Under the pieces are notes generated by a model, which was not told the DNA's origin, did not search any database, and was given only the letters and a program-made list of their open reading frames with translations. Source: Caballeronia sp. INDeC2 (GTDB lineage: Bacteria; Pseudomonadota; Gammaproteobacteria; Burkholderiales; Burkholderiaceae). From it: 64,000 nucleotides of DNA. Location: the NCBI RefSeq assembly GCF_023631325.1, contig NZ_JALQDG010000009.1, positions 1 to 64,000 on the forward strand, read 5' to 3'. Every line of letters begins with the position of its first letter. Position 1 is the stretch's first letter. A program made the translations under genes and the position numbers. Positions 42,710 to 50,658 of this stretch are shown one piece after another.

Positions 42710-43521
42710 GCGGCTATCAGAACCTCAGTCTCTTCGATATCGGCCTGGCGGCGGCGCTGATCGTCGTCAACGGCGCGCTCTCGGTCGCGCTCGATCTCGG
42801 GCTTGAACGCAAGCTGCTCGTCGCCGCGATCCGTACCGTCGTGCAATTGCTGCTGATCGGCTATGTGCTCGGCTGGGTGTTCGCGTTCGATCGCTGGTAT
42901 GTGGTGCTGCCGCTGATGGCGCTGATGACGATCATCGCGGGCTTTGCCGCTTCCGGCCGCGGGCGGCGGACTTACGCGGGACAGCGCGCGGACAGCGTCG
43001 CGTCGATCTGGGGCAGTTCGTGGCTGATCGGCGCGTTCGGGCTCTTTGTCGTGATCCGGATTCATCCGTGGTACGAGCCGCAATACGCCATCCCGATTCT
43101 CGGCATGATTCTCGGCAACACGCTGACGGGCGTCTCGCTCGGCATCGAGCGCATGACGGAGGAACTGACCGCCGGACGCGCGGCGGTCGAGATGTCGCTC
43201 GCGCTCGGCGCCTCGCGCTGGGAAGCGGCGCAAGGGCCCGCGCGCCAGGCCGTGCGCGCGGGCATGATTCCGACCCTGAACCAGATGGCCGTGGTCGGTC
43301 TCGTCAGTCTGCCGGGCATGATGACGGGCCAGGTGCTCGCCGGGCAGTCGCCGTTGCAGGCGGTGCGGTATCAGATCGTCATCATGTTTCTGATCGCGGC
43401 GGCCTCGGGGCTCGGCGTGGTCGGGGCTGTCGTGCTGACGTATCGGCGGCTCTTTTCGAGCGATCACCGGTTCATGGCGTCGAAGCTCGTCGAACGAAAA
43501 GCCCGTAGGCGCGCGGCATAG
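42706..43521 (+). CDS. fetB: FetB (UPF0014) ABC transporter permease
   Basis: Membrane component of 271 aa with about seven helices. The UPF0014 family features are EMSLALGASRWEAAQGPARQ (the EAA-like coupling loop) and LVSLPGMMTGQVLAGQSPLQ. It begins with an overlap on fetA and is translationally coupled. The final basic tail (KLVERKARRRAA) is cytoplasmic. Its stop is one base from the convergent VOC gene. Iron export is the family role in E. coli; here it is inferred. Confidence 0.9.
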   Translation: MSGYQNLSLFDIGLAAALIVVNGALSVALDLGLERKLLVAAIRTVVQLLLIGYVLGWVFAFDRWYVVLPLMALMTIIAGFAASGRGRRTYAGQRADSVASIWGSSWLIGAFGLFVVIRIHPWYEPQYAIPILGMILGNTLTGVSLGIERMTEELTAGRAAVEMSLALGASRWEAAQGPARQAVRAGMIPTLNQMAVVGLVSLPGMMTGQVLAGQSPLQAVRYQIVIMFLIAAASGLGVVGAVVLTYRRLFSSDHRFMASKLVERKARRRAA

Positions 43522-43522
43522 C

Positions 43523-43999
43523 TTACTCGCCGTTGTACGCCCGCTCGAGCGTCGCGAGATCGAGCTTGATCATCTCGCGCATCGCCTTCATGGTGCGATC
43601 GGCCTTCACCGGGTCCGGGTCCTGCAGCATCTTGAGCAGGCGCCTCGGCGCGATCTGCCACGTCACGCCGAAGCGATCCGTGAGCCAGCCGCAGGCCAGC
43701 GACTGGCCGCCGTCCAACAGCTTGTCCCAGTAGTGGTCGATCTCTTCCTGCGTATCGCATTTGATGAACATCGACATGGCCGGCGTGAACCTGAATTCCG
43801 AGCCGCCGTTCAGCGCGAGGAACGCCTCGCCTTCCAGTTCGAACAGGACTGCGAGCACGCTGCCCACCGGTCCCGGACTGGACTCCGTATGACGCATGAT
43901 CTCCGTGATGCGCGCATTTCTGAAGGTGTCGACATAAAAGTTCGCGGCCTCTTCGGCGTTGGCGCCTTCGAACCATAAACAGGGCGAAATCTTGTCCAT
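43523..43999 (-). CDS. VOC-fold protein (PhnB / 3-demethylubiquinone methyltransferase-like)
   Basis: A 158-aa protein of the PhnB-like vicinal-oxygen-chelate group. It shows CLWFEGANAEEAANFYVDTF, then the Phe/Leu/Asn FELEGEAFLALNGG and the typical DRFGVTWQIAPRRL ending. The family is often annotated as 3-demethylubiquinone-9 3-methyltransferase but has no proven methyltransferase activity. ATG at 43999 with GGAG upstream; the longer frame is unsupported. A second VOC gene lies upstream on the same strand, 29 bases away, so the pair is an operon. Confidence 0.85.
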   Translation of the reverse strand: MDKISPCLWFEGANAEEAANFYVDTFRNARITEIMRHTESSPGPVGSVLAVLFELEGEAFLALNGGSEFRFTPAMSMFIKCDTQEEIDHYWDKLLDGGQSLACGWLTDRFGVTWQIAPRRLLKMLQDPDPVKADRTMKAMREMIKLDLATLERAYNGE

Positions 44000-44028
44000 G
44001 TGCGAGTCTCCGTTCGAGGATTCGTGCG

Positions 44029-44499
44029 TCACGCGCACGGTTGCTGCCCGATCGCCTGCTTCATTTCTTCCGGGCTCACGTCGCGCACGTGCGTCGCGAC
44101 CGACCATTGATGACCGAACGGGTCTTCCAGACGCCCGTAGCGGTCGCCCCAGAACATATCGGCGACAGGCATCGTCACTTTCGCGCCGGCGCTTTCGGCC
44201 TGTTTCACGGTGGCGTCGGCGTCTTCGACATACAGGTGAATCGTGACTGGCGAAGGGTTGCCGGCCTTCGGACCGACCGAGCCATATTGCGGAAATTCGT
44301 CGACGAGCATCAGCGTCGAATCACCGATTTTGACCATCGCGTGCATGAGCTTGCCGTCCGGTCCGGGGATGCGGCCCAGCTCGACCGCGTCGAAAGCGCG
44401 CTTGTAGAACTCGATCGCATCGGCCGCGCCCGCGCAGACGAGATGCGGGGTCAGCGAATGCATGTCTTCGGGGATCGGTTTGACGGCGGAAGTGGACAT
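44029..44499 (-). CDS. VOC-fold glyoxalase-like protein
   Basis: A 156-aa PhnB/glyoxalase-type VOC protein, with LTPHLVCAGAADAIEFYKRA followed by DAVELGRIPGPDGKLMHAMV, and VTIHLYVEDADATVKQAESA. The C-terminal region is the signature DRYGRLEDPFGHQWSVATHV. The substrate is unknown; such proteins bind or isomerise small metabolites or act in antibiotic or aldehyde detoxification. ATG 44499 follows GGAG. It pairs with the VOC gene downstream. Confidence 0.87.
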   Translation of the reverse strand: MSTSAVKPIPEDMHSLTPHLVCAGAADAIEFYKRAFDAVELGRIPGPDGKLMHAMVKIGDSTLMLVDEFPQYGSVGPKAGNPSPVTIHLYVEDADATVKQAESAGAKVTMPVADMFWGDRYGRLEDPFGHQWSVATHVRDVSPEEMKQAIGQQPCA

Positions 44500-44642
44500 A
44501 TCGGCTCCGTGTTGTGAATGAGGCGCGCCGGTTTGGCGCGGCTCTCACACCCTACAACGAACGGACAGCCGGTCAATCGACACGACTACGCACGCCGCCG
44601 TCAAATTTTGTTGGTCCGCGTGTGGATAGCCTCGGGGATAGC

Positions 44643-46580
44643 TTATTTCGAAGGCCGTTCCGCGAGCGATTGAATCAGTGCCTCAAGCCGCGAAAAATTG
44701 ACGGGCTTGGTCAGATGATCGCGAAAACCCGCTTCGCGGCAGCGGCGAATATCTTCGTCCATGCCGTAGCCCGTGATCGCCACGGAAGGCTTGTCGGGCT
44801 GAACGGTCTGCCAGGCGCGCGCGATGTCGAGCCCGCTGCCGTCGGGAAGGCCGATATCGCTGACGAGCAGATCGAACGGCCCGCCCCTCGCGCGTTCGAG
44901 CGCCTGCGCGACCGTAACCGCGACCGTCACTTCGTGGCCGAGCATTTCGAGCACTTCCGCCATCGCCGACGACGTCTGCTCGTTGTCCTCCACGAGCAGC
45001 ACCCTGAGCGCGCGCCCCTGCTCCTGACTCGCGGCCTCGACGCGCGGCTCGTCCTCGTGCGCGGGCTGAACCCTCGCGAGCGGCAGCGTGAGCGTGAAGC
45101 GCGCGCCGGTGTCGCGCCCTTCGCTATGGGCGGAGAGCGTGCCGCCATGCTTCTGGGCCAGCGTGCTCGCGATCGCCAGTCCCAGCCCGAGACCACCGAA
45201 CGAGCGAGTGATCGAATCGTCGGCCTGCTCGAACGCGGAGAAGATGCGCGGCAGCGCCTCGGCGCTGATGCCGATGCCGCTGTCCGTCACCGACACGGCG
45301 ATCGTCGCCGGATCGGGATTCCAGGTGCGCACGTCGATGCGCCCGCCCGCCGGCGTGAACTTCACCGCGTTCTTCATCAGGTTCCAGACGATCTGCTGCA
45401 GACGCGCCGCATCGCCGAGCACGACGAAGCGGCCCGCATCGAAGCGCGTGTCGAGCGTCAGGCCCTTCGTGCGCAGATCGGCTTCGGACATGTCGAGCGC
45501 GCTCGTCAGCAAGGTATCGAGCGCGACGTTCGCGAAATTGAGCGACAGCTTGCCGCGCGCGATACTCGTCAGATCGAGCAGGTCGTCGATCAGACGCGCC
45601 TCGAGCTCGACATTGCGGCGGATGAGATCGAGCGTCGGATGCGCCTCGCGCGGCAGCGAATGCTTCATTTCGAGCAGGCGCACGGCCGCGAGAATCGGCG
45701 TGAGCGGCGTGCGCAACTCATGCGACAACACCGCCAGAAAATGGTCCTTCGCGCGATTCGCGGATTCCGCCTGATCCTTCGCGAGGCGCAGCGCGTCGGC
45801 GGCCATGTGGGCGTCGGTCGCGTCGCGCACGATCTTCGAGAAGCCGATCAGCTCGTCGTGCTCGCTGCGGATTGCGGTCGTCACGCCCGAGGCGAAGAAC
45901 GAATGGCCGTCCTTGCGCCAGAGCCAGCGGTCGTCGCTCGCGCTTCCTTCGCGCCGCGCCGTCTCCAGCTCCGCGTCGAAGACGCCCGCTTCGCGGTCTT
46001 CCTGCGCATAGAAGATGCTCGCGGACTGGCCGAGCACGTCCTGCGCGGGAAAGCCCAGAATGCGCTCCGACGCCGCGTTCCATGTGCGGATGCGCCCCTC
46101 GGGATCGAGCGTGATGACGGCGTAATCTTTCAATGCATCGATGAGCAGGCGGAAATGCGTCTCCGTCTCGCGCAGCGCGCGCTCGACCGCGATGCGTTGC
46201 GCGCGCTCGGCGCTTTCGCGCATCGCGCGGCGCACGACCGCGGGCAGGCGTTGCAGGCGCTGCTTCAGCACGTAATCGGTCGCGCCGCGCTTGAGCATGT
46301 CGACGGCATGTTCTTCGCCGAGCAAACCCGACACGAAGATGAACGGCGTATCGGGCGAGCGCTCGCTCGCGATCGTGAGCGCCTCGATGCCGGAAAACGT
46401 CGGCATCACGAAATCGGCGAGGATGACGTCGAAACGCTTTTTCCCGAGTTCGGCGATGAACGCCGCGGAGTCGTACACGATCGACGCATCGACGGCGTAA
46501 TCCGCGCGCTCAAGCTGGGCGATCGTCAACTCCGCATCGAGTGCGTTGTCTTCGACCAGGAGCAGATGCAGGGGCTGCAT
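44643..46580 (-). CDS. Hybrid sensor histidine kinase (REC-PAS-HisKA-HATPase-REC)
   Basis: Cytoplasmic two-component hybrid kinase of 645 aa. Domains in order: receiver with phospho-acceptor Asp56 (DVILADFVMP), PAS (about 140-255; HFRLLIDALKDYAVITLDPE), HisKA with His287 (FLAVLSHELRTPLTPILAAV) and HATPase (NLMKNAVKFTPAGGRI, DSGIGIS, GLGLGLAIAST). A C-terminal receiver follows (VLLVEDNEQTSSAMAEVLEM, SDIGLPDGSG). No transmembrane helix is visible. It is the last gene of the bacteriophytochrome operon, 74 bases after the response-regulator gene, and may integrate the light signal; the link is inferred from order. Confidence 0.92.
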   Translation of the reverse strand: MQPLHLLLVEDNALDAELTIAQLERADYAVDASIVYDSAAFIAELGKKRFDVILADFVMPTFSGIEALTIASERSPDTPFIFVSGLLGEEHAVDMLKRGATDYVLKQRLQRLPAVVRRAMRESAERAQRIAVERALRETETHFRLLIDALKDYAVITLDPEGRIRTWNAASERILGFPAQDVLGQSASIFYAQEDREAGVFDAELETARREGSASDDRWLWRKDGHSFFASGVTTAIRSEHDELIGFSKIVRDATDAHMAADALRLAKDQAESANRAKDHFLAVLSHELRTPLTPILAAVRLLEMKHSLPREAHPTLDLIRRNVELEARLIDDLLDLTSIARGKLSLNFANVALDTLLTSALDMSEADLRTKGLTLDTRFDAGRFVVLGDAARLQQIVWNLMKNAVKFTPAGGRIDVRTWNPDPATIAVSVTDSGIGISAEALPRIFSAFEQADDSITRSFGGLGLGLAIASTLAQKHGGTLSAHSEGRDTGARFTLTLPLARVQPAHEDEPRVEAASQEQGRALRVLLVEDNEQTSSAMAEVLEMLGHEVTVAVTVAQALERARGGPFDLLVSDIGLPDGSGLDIARAWQTVQPDKPSVAITGYGMDEDIRRCREAGFRDHLTKPVNFSRLEALIQSLAERPSK

Positions 46581-46654
46581 GATCTAGACGTCCTCTTGAA
46601 AGGACGCTTGGGCGGACACCGGACTGGGCGAGTTCGTGAACATGGGCACTGCGG

Positions 46655-47119
46655 TCATTGCGCGGGCGGCGGCCGGCGAAAGCGCGTCGAGCCCGGCGGC
46701 GGTTCGTTGAGCACCGCCCAGAATACGCCGAGATCGCTGATCGCCTCGACGAACTCCGCGAATTCCACCGGTTTGACCACATAGGCGTTCACGCCGAGTT
46801 CGTAGCTGCGCACGAGATCCCGTTCCTCGCGCGAGGACGTCAGCATGACCACCGGGACGCTCTTCAGCGAAGCATTCGAGCGGATCATGTCGAGCACTTC
46901 GAGGCCGTCGATCTTCGGCAGCTTCAGGTCGAGCAGGATCACCGCCGGATTGCCGGGCGCGCGCTCCTTCCATTCGCCTTCGCACGTGAGATAGTCGATG
47001 GCTTCCTGGCCGTCGCGCGCAATGATCACTTCGTTCGCGAGCTGGCTCTTGTCGAGCGCGACGAGCGTGAGTTCGAGGTCGTTCGGGTTGTCTTCGACGA
47101 GCAAAATCGGTTTAAGCAT
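46655..47119 (-). CDS. Single-domain response regulator (phytochrome-linked, Rcp1-like)
   Basis: A 154-aa protein consisting of one CheY-like receiver: VEDNPNDLELTLVALDKSQL near the start, phospho-acceptor Asp64 in VILLDLKLPKIDG, the conserved Thr in VVMLTSS and Lys in VVKPVEF. A short Pro/Arg tail follows. There is no DNA-binding output. Its start overlaps the 3' end of the bacteriophytochrome gene by 8 bases, the arrangement seen for phytochrome-cognate Rcp1-type regulators. It probably accepts phosphate from BphP. Confidence 0.93.
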   Translation of the reverse strand: MLKPILLVEDNPNDLELTLVALDKSQLANEVIIARDGQEAIDYLTCEGEWKERAPGNPAVILLDLKLPKIDGLEVLDMIRSNASLKSVPVVMLTSSREERDLVRSYELGVNAYVVKPVEFAEFVEAISDLGVFWAVLNEPPPGSTRFRRPPPAQ

Positions 47120-49496
47120 GGTCTTTTCTTGACTTTGTACCTGGCGCGCCCTGCGTTCCATTCGCATGGCGGAATACGACCGGCAGGGAGAAATAGAATA
47201 CCGCGCCCTCTTCCAGCCGCCCGTCGGCCCATGTGCGCCCTTCGTGGCGCTCGACGATACGCCGCACGTTGGCGAGTCCGATGCCCGTGCCCTCGAACTC
47301 TTCCGCGCGATGCAGCCGCTGGAACACGCCAAACAGTTTCGCGCCGTACTTCATGTCGAAGCCGACGCCGTTATCGCGCACGCCTACCACGTATTCATCG
47401 CCGTTTCGGGTCGCGAATATCTCGATTTTCGCCGATTCCCGCGTCCGCGTATATTTCACCGCGTTCGAAATCAGGTTGCGCACGGCAAGCTGCAGGAAAG
47501 CGGCGTCGCCGGTGACGCGCGGCAGCTCGCCGATGATCCATTCGATGCGCCTTCCCGCGCCTTCCGCCTCGAACTCCTGGACGACGCCGCGCACGAGTTG
47601 CCCGAGATCGACGGGCGCGGGCCTCAGCGCCGCGCGGCCCATCTGCGAGAACGTCAGCAGATCGTCCACGAGCGTCCCCGCGAAACGCGCCGAATCCAGC
47701 ATGTTGTTCAGAAAGCGCCGGCTCTTGTCCGACATGCGCTCGCCTTCCTGCTCGCGCAGCAGATCGCCGTACCCCGCGATATGACGCAGCGGCGCGCGCA
47801 AGTCGTGTGACACCGAATACGAAAACGCTTCCAGCTCCTTGTTCGCGCGCGCGAGTTCGGTGGCGAGCTCGGCGCGCTCTTCCGCGCGGCGCAGGACGAT
47901 GTTCAGCAGCGCGCCGCGCAGTTCGCCAGCGAGTTCGAGTTCGCCCTGACGCCACATCGCCGAATGTCCGCGCACCGTTTCGAGCCACGGCGAAAAGTTC
48001 GTGCGCGGCGTACTCGCGCCATCGGCGCCTTCTATCTTGACCGGCTCGCCCGCCCACTCGATGGTCTGCATCACTTCGGGCCTGAACCAAAGCAGATAGT
48101 TGCGAAAGATCTGCGAGACAGGCACCGCGAGCACGCCGCACGCGCTGTCCTCGTGCGCCTTGGCCGGCGGCCATTCGCGCGCGAGCGAGTCCGTCGCCCA
48201 TACGCCGGACGTGTGCTCCGCGAGCCAGTTCGTGAGCGCGCGCACGGTGTCCTCGCCGGGCGTCGCGCCGAGCAGCGTGATCTGATCGTCGAAGACGATC
48301 GCCGCGCCCGCCGAGCGCGCGAAGCTCAAGACGTCGTCCGGCACCGCCTGCAACCCCGCGACGAAGTTCTCGTGCTCGCCCATCGCGGAGATCAGGCGGC
48401 CCATCGTGCGGCGCAGCGCGGCCAGATACTCGCCTTCGGCGCGCTCTTCCTTCGCTTCGATCTGCAACGACAACATGTGCCCGAGATGCTCGACCGCGAC
48501 GCGCGTATTGAACGGCACGATACGCGCATGCTGATCGTGACAGGAGATGAGTCCCCACAACTGCCCGCGTACGACGATCGACACCGACATCGATGCATGC
48601 GTACCCATGTTGCGCATGTACTCCAGATGCACCGGCGAGAAACTGCGCAGCGTCGCGTACGTGAGATCGGTGGGACGGCCCGTGATCGGGTTCATGCCCG
48701 GCACGAGCCGCGCGGGCGTGTAGTTCACGTCGGCGACGAGGCGGATGCGGTTCTTCAGATACAACGCGCGCGCCTGCCGAGGAATGTCCGATGCCGGAAA
48801 AAACTGGTGCAGGAAAGAAGGATAAACATCGTCGCGGTCTTCCGCGAGGACGTGGCTGCGGCCTTCCTCGTCGAAGCTGTAGAGCATCACGCGGCCGAAG
48901 CCCGTGATCCCGCGCACTTCGCGCACCGCGAGCTCGGCGAGCGCCTGCACGGTCGCCGCGCCCTGAAGTCCGCGCGCGAAGGTACGCACGAGCGGATACA
49001 TCGATGCAAACGCGTCGCCGGTTGCCGCGGCGGTTTCCAGCTCGACGATGAGGGCGCCTTCATGACGATGCAGCGTGACATCGAAACGCATCGGGCTGTC
49101 GGAAGATGAAGCCGTCACGTCGATCGGACCGATGTAAAGCGGCGCGTCTTCGAGCGCGGATGTCGCAGCCGCCTGCGCGACGCGTTGCGCAGCCGCCGCG
49201 CCGAGCACCGCATCGAGCGGCGCGCCGAGCGATGCGTCGACGTTGGCGCCTGTCAGCGACGCAAGGTTCTCGCTCGCCTGCACGATGCGCAGGTCCTCGT
49301 CGAGCACGAGCAGCACACCGTGCGGCTGGATGCCGCCGGGGATGTGGATCGGCTCGGCATCGCAATCCTTGCTCGCGATGCCCGAACTGAGCGTGCGCCG
49401 GCGCGCTTCGGCATCGGGCGGTCCTTGCGATGCTTCATGCGACGTATCGTGCGACGCCCTCGCGCCGATGGGCGGCTCGCTTGCGGACTCGCTCAT
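47112..49496 (-). CDS. bphP: Bacteriophytochrome histidine kinase (BphP)
   Basis: Red/far-red light-sensing kinase of 794 aa. The biliverdin-attachment Cys45 lies in DCDAEPIHIPGGIQPHG. Then come PAS, GAF (FFPASDIPRQARALYLKNRI and RLVADVNYTPARLVPG, with the PASDIP motif) and PHY. The kinase core has the H-box SYSVSHDLRAPLRHIAGY, the N-box LISNAVKYTR, and DNGVGFD and GTGIGLANVRRIVERH. The start ATG at 49496 is coupled to bphO by a TGATG overlap (stop and start share one base). The longer frame, with an ATG at 49655, would duplicate bphO sequence and is rejected. Downstream regulators follow directly. Confidence 0.95.
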   Translation of the reverse strand: MSESASEPPIGARASHDTSHEASQGPPDAEARRRTLSSGIASKDCDAEPIHIPGGIQPHGVLLVLDEDLRIVQASENLASLTGANVDASLGAPLDAVLGAAAAQRVAQAAATSALEDAPLYIGPIDVTASSSDSPMRFDVTLHRHEGALIVELETAAATGDAFASMYPLVRTFARGLQGAATVQALAELAVREVRGITGFGRVMLYSFDEEGRSHVLAEDRDDVYPSFLHQFFPASDIPRQARALYLKNRIRLVADVNYTPARLVPGMNPITGRPTDLTYATLRSFSPVHLEYMRNMGTHASMSVSIVVRGQLWGLISCHDQHARIVPFNTRVAVEHLGHMLSLQIEAKEERAEGEYLAALRRTMGRLISAMGEHENFVAGLQAVPDDVLSFARSAGAAIVFDDQITLLGATPGEDTVRALTNWLAEHTSGVWATDSLAREWPPAKAHEDSACGVLAVPVSQIFRNYLLWFRPEVMQTIEWAGEPVKIEGADGASTPRTNFSPWLETVRGHSAMWRQGELELAGELRGALLNIVLRRAEERAELATELARANKELEAFSYSVSHDLRAPLRHIAGYGDLLREQEGERMSDKSRRFLNNMLDSARFAGTLVDDLLTFSQMGRAALRPAPVDLGQLVRGVVQEFEAEGAGRRIEWIIGELPRVTGDAAFLQLAVRNLISNAVKYTRTRESAKIEIFATRNGDEYVVGVRDNGVGFDMKYGAKLFGVFQRLHRAEEFEGTGIGLANVRRIVERHEGRTWADGRLEEGAVFYFSLPVVFRHANGTQGAPGTKSRKDHA

Positions 49497-50122
49497 CAGA
49501 CGGCTCCCGGCGCCGGCTGCAAACATTCGGCATCGGCGGCTTCGGGACATAGCCACGCGCGCAGGCTTTCGAACGTCGCGATGGCGGCCTTCACCGCATC
49601 GTCGTATCGATGTTCGGGCACGCTCGCCACCGCAGTCTCGCGAAACGCGTTCCACATGCTGCCCGTGCGCGGGCCGTAGCCGTCGAAATAGGCATTGCCG
49701 AGTCCCGGCGCGAGATCCAGACGCGCCGCGACATGTGGCGCGATGAAGCGCCCGCCGAGCGTGCTGCCTTCCATTACATACATCGAGCCGAATACATCGC
49801 CGATGTTTTGCATGCGCGGCAAGTCATCGCGCGAATCGGCTTGCGGCAGACAAGCGCCGAGCTGCGTCTCGCCAGTCAGCGCGGCGAGGTCGGCGGCGAG
49901 GAGCGCGGTCTTGCGGCGTGCATCGAAAAAATCTGCGAGCGATGCCGGCATGCAGGCGGCCGCCGCATCTTCCCACGGCGCGACATAGCCATAGAATCGT
50001 TCGAGCAGCGCGATGTATTCGTCGCGCTGCAGATCGTCGCGCATGAGGTCGAGCGCATGCTCGAGCCGCGCATGACACGCGGCGGTTTCGTTCTTCAGAC
50101 GGGACAGAAGGTCGAGTGGCAT
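49496..50122 (-). CDS. bphO: Biliverdin-producing heme oxygenase (BphO)
   Basis: Heme oxygenase of 208 aa, converting heme to biliverdin, the chromophore of the next gene's product. Proximal His17 lies in NETAACHARLEHALDLM; the distal helix is GDVFGSMYVMEGSTLGGRFI. Its TGA shares a base with the bphP ATG, so chromophore synthesis and apoprotein production are linked. A ribosome site is not obvious. It heads the bphO-bphP-regulator-kinase operon; the 200 bases upstream, before the small hydrophilic gene, hold no gene. Confidence 0.92.
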   Translation of the reverse strand: MPLDLLSRLKNETAACHARLEHALDLMRDDLQRDEYIALLERFYGYVAPWEDAAAACMPASLADFFDARRKTALLAADLAALTGETQLGACLPQADSRDDLPRMQNIGDVFGSMYVMEGSTLGGRFIAPHVAARLDLAPGLGNAYFDGYGPRTGSMWNAFRETAVASVPEHRYDDAVKAAIATFESLRAWLCPEAADAECLQPAPGAV

Positions 50123-50324
50123 GTTCCGTTATATGGCTTCGGTCCGAAAAGCGGGCAAAGAAAGCAGGCATCGGAAGGGCTTACCGGTTCGTGCGTTCAC
50201 GCATTGCGCGCATCGGTAGAAAAAACGCTGCAAACGTTGCCATCCAAACCCGCTCATGATCAACGATTCATTCTACGCAAGCGGACCGCGAGGTGCCATT
50301 CGAGGCGGCTTTTCACCGTTCGGT

Positions 50325-50624
50325 TCACCGCTTGGGCGAGCGCGCTTCGTCGCTGTTTTCGTTCACGTGTTCGTCGCGTTGCGTCTCGCGCTGATAGTCG
50401 CCACCGCCGCGACGGTCCGTATCGACAAGACCGCGTTCGATGTCTTCATGCGCCTGCTCGCCGACCTCGCGGGCATCGTCCTCATGCTGCGATTCGACGT
50501 TCTGATCCCGCTCGTGAGGCAGTGGCGCGTTCGACGCATCGTCGTGCCCTTGAGTCTCGCCGTCCTTGCTCGCCATCTCGCGTCCGCGTTCGGACGCGCT
50601 TGCAGGCGTGTTCGTCTGCTTCAT
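50325..50624 (-). CDS. Small, highly hydrophilic protein in the ligD unit (99 aa)
   Basis: A 99-aa protein made almost wholly of polar and charged residues (MASKDGETQGHDDASNAPLP, VESQHEDDAREVGEQAHEDI, ending DEARSPKR). It has no hydrophobic core and is probably disordered. ATG 50624 follows a strong GGGAGA ribosome site at 6 bases, and it lies 34 bases downstream of ligD on the same strand, so co-expression with Ku and LigD is likely. An ORF on the other strand overlaps it but has no supporting features. Function unknown. Confidence 0.7.
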   Translation of the reverse strand: MKQTNTPASASERGREMASKDGETQGHDDASNAPLPHERDQNVESQHEDDAREVGEQAHEDIERGLVDTDRRGGGDYQRETQRDEHVNENSDEARSPKR

Positions 50625-50658
50625 GATCTTCTCCCTGTGTGAACGCTCACTTGCGTGC

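Noticed and set aside
44514-46784. 756-aa plus-strand frame
   Set aside because: Antisense to the hybrid kinase gene, whose domains are unambiguous.
50256-50642. 128-aa plus-strand frame that looks partly hydrophobic
   Set aside because: It overlaps the 99-aa minus-strand gene, which has a strong ribosome site and a sensible position after ligD; the plus frame has none.
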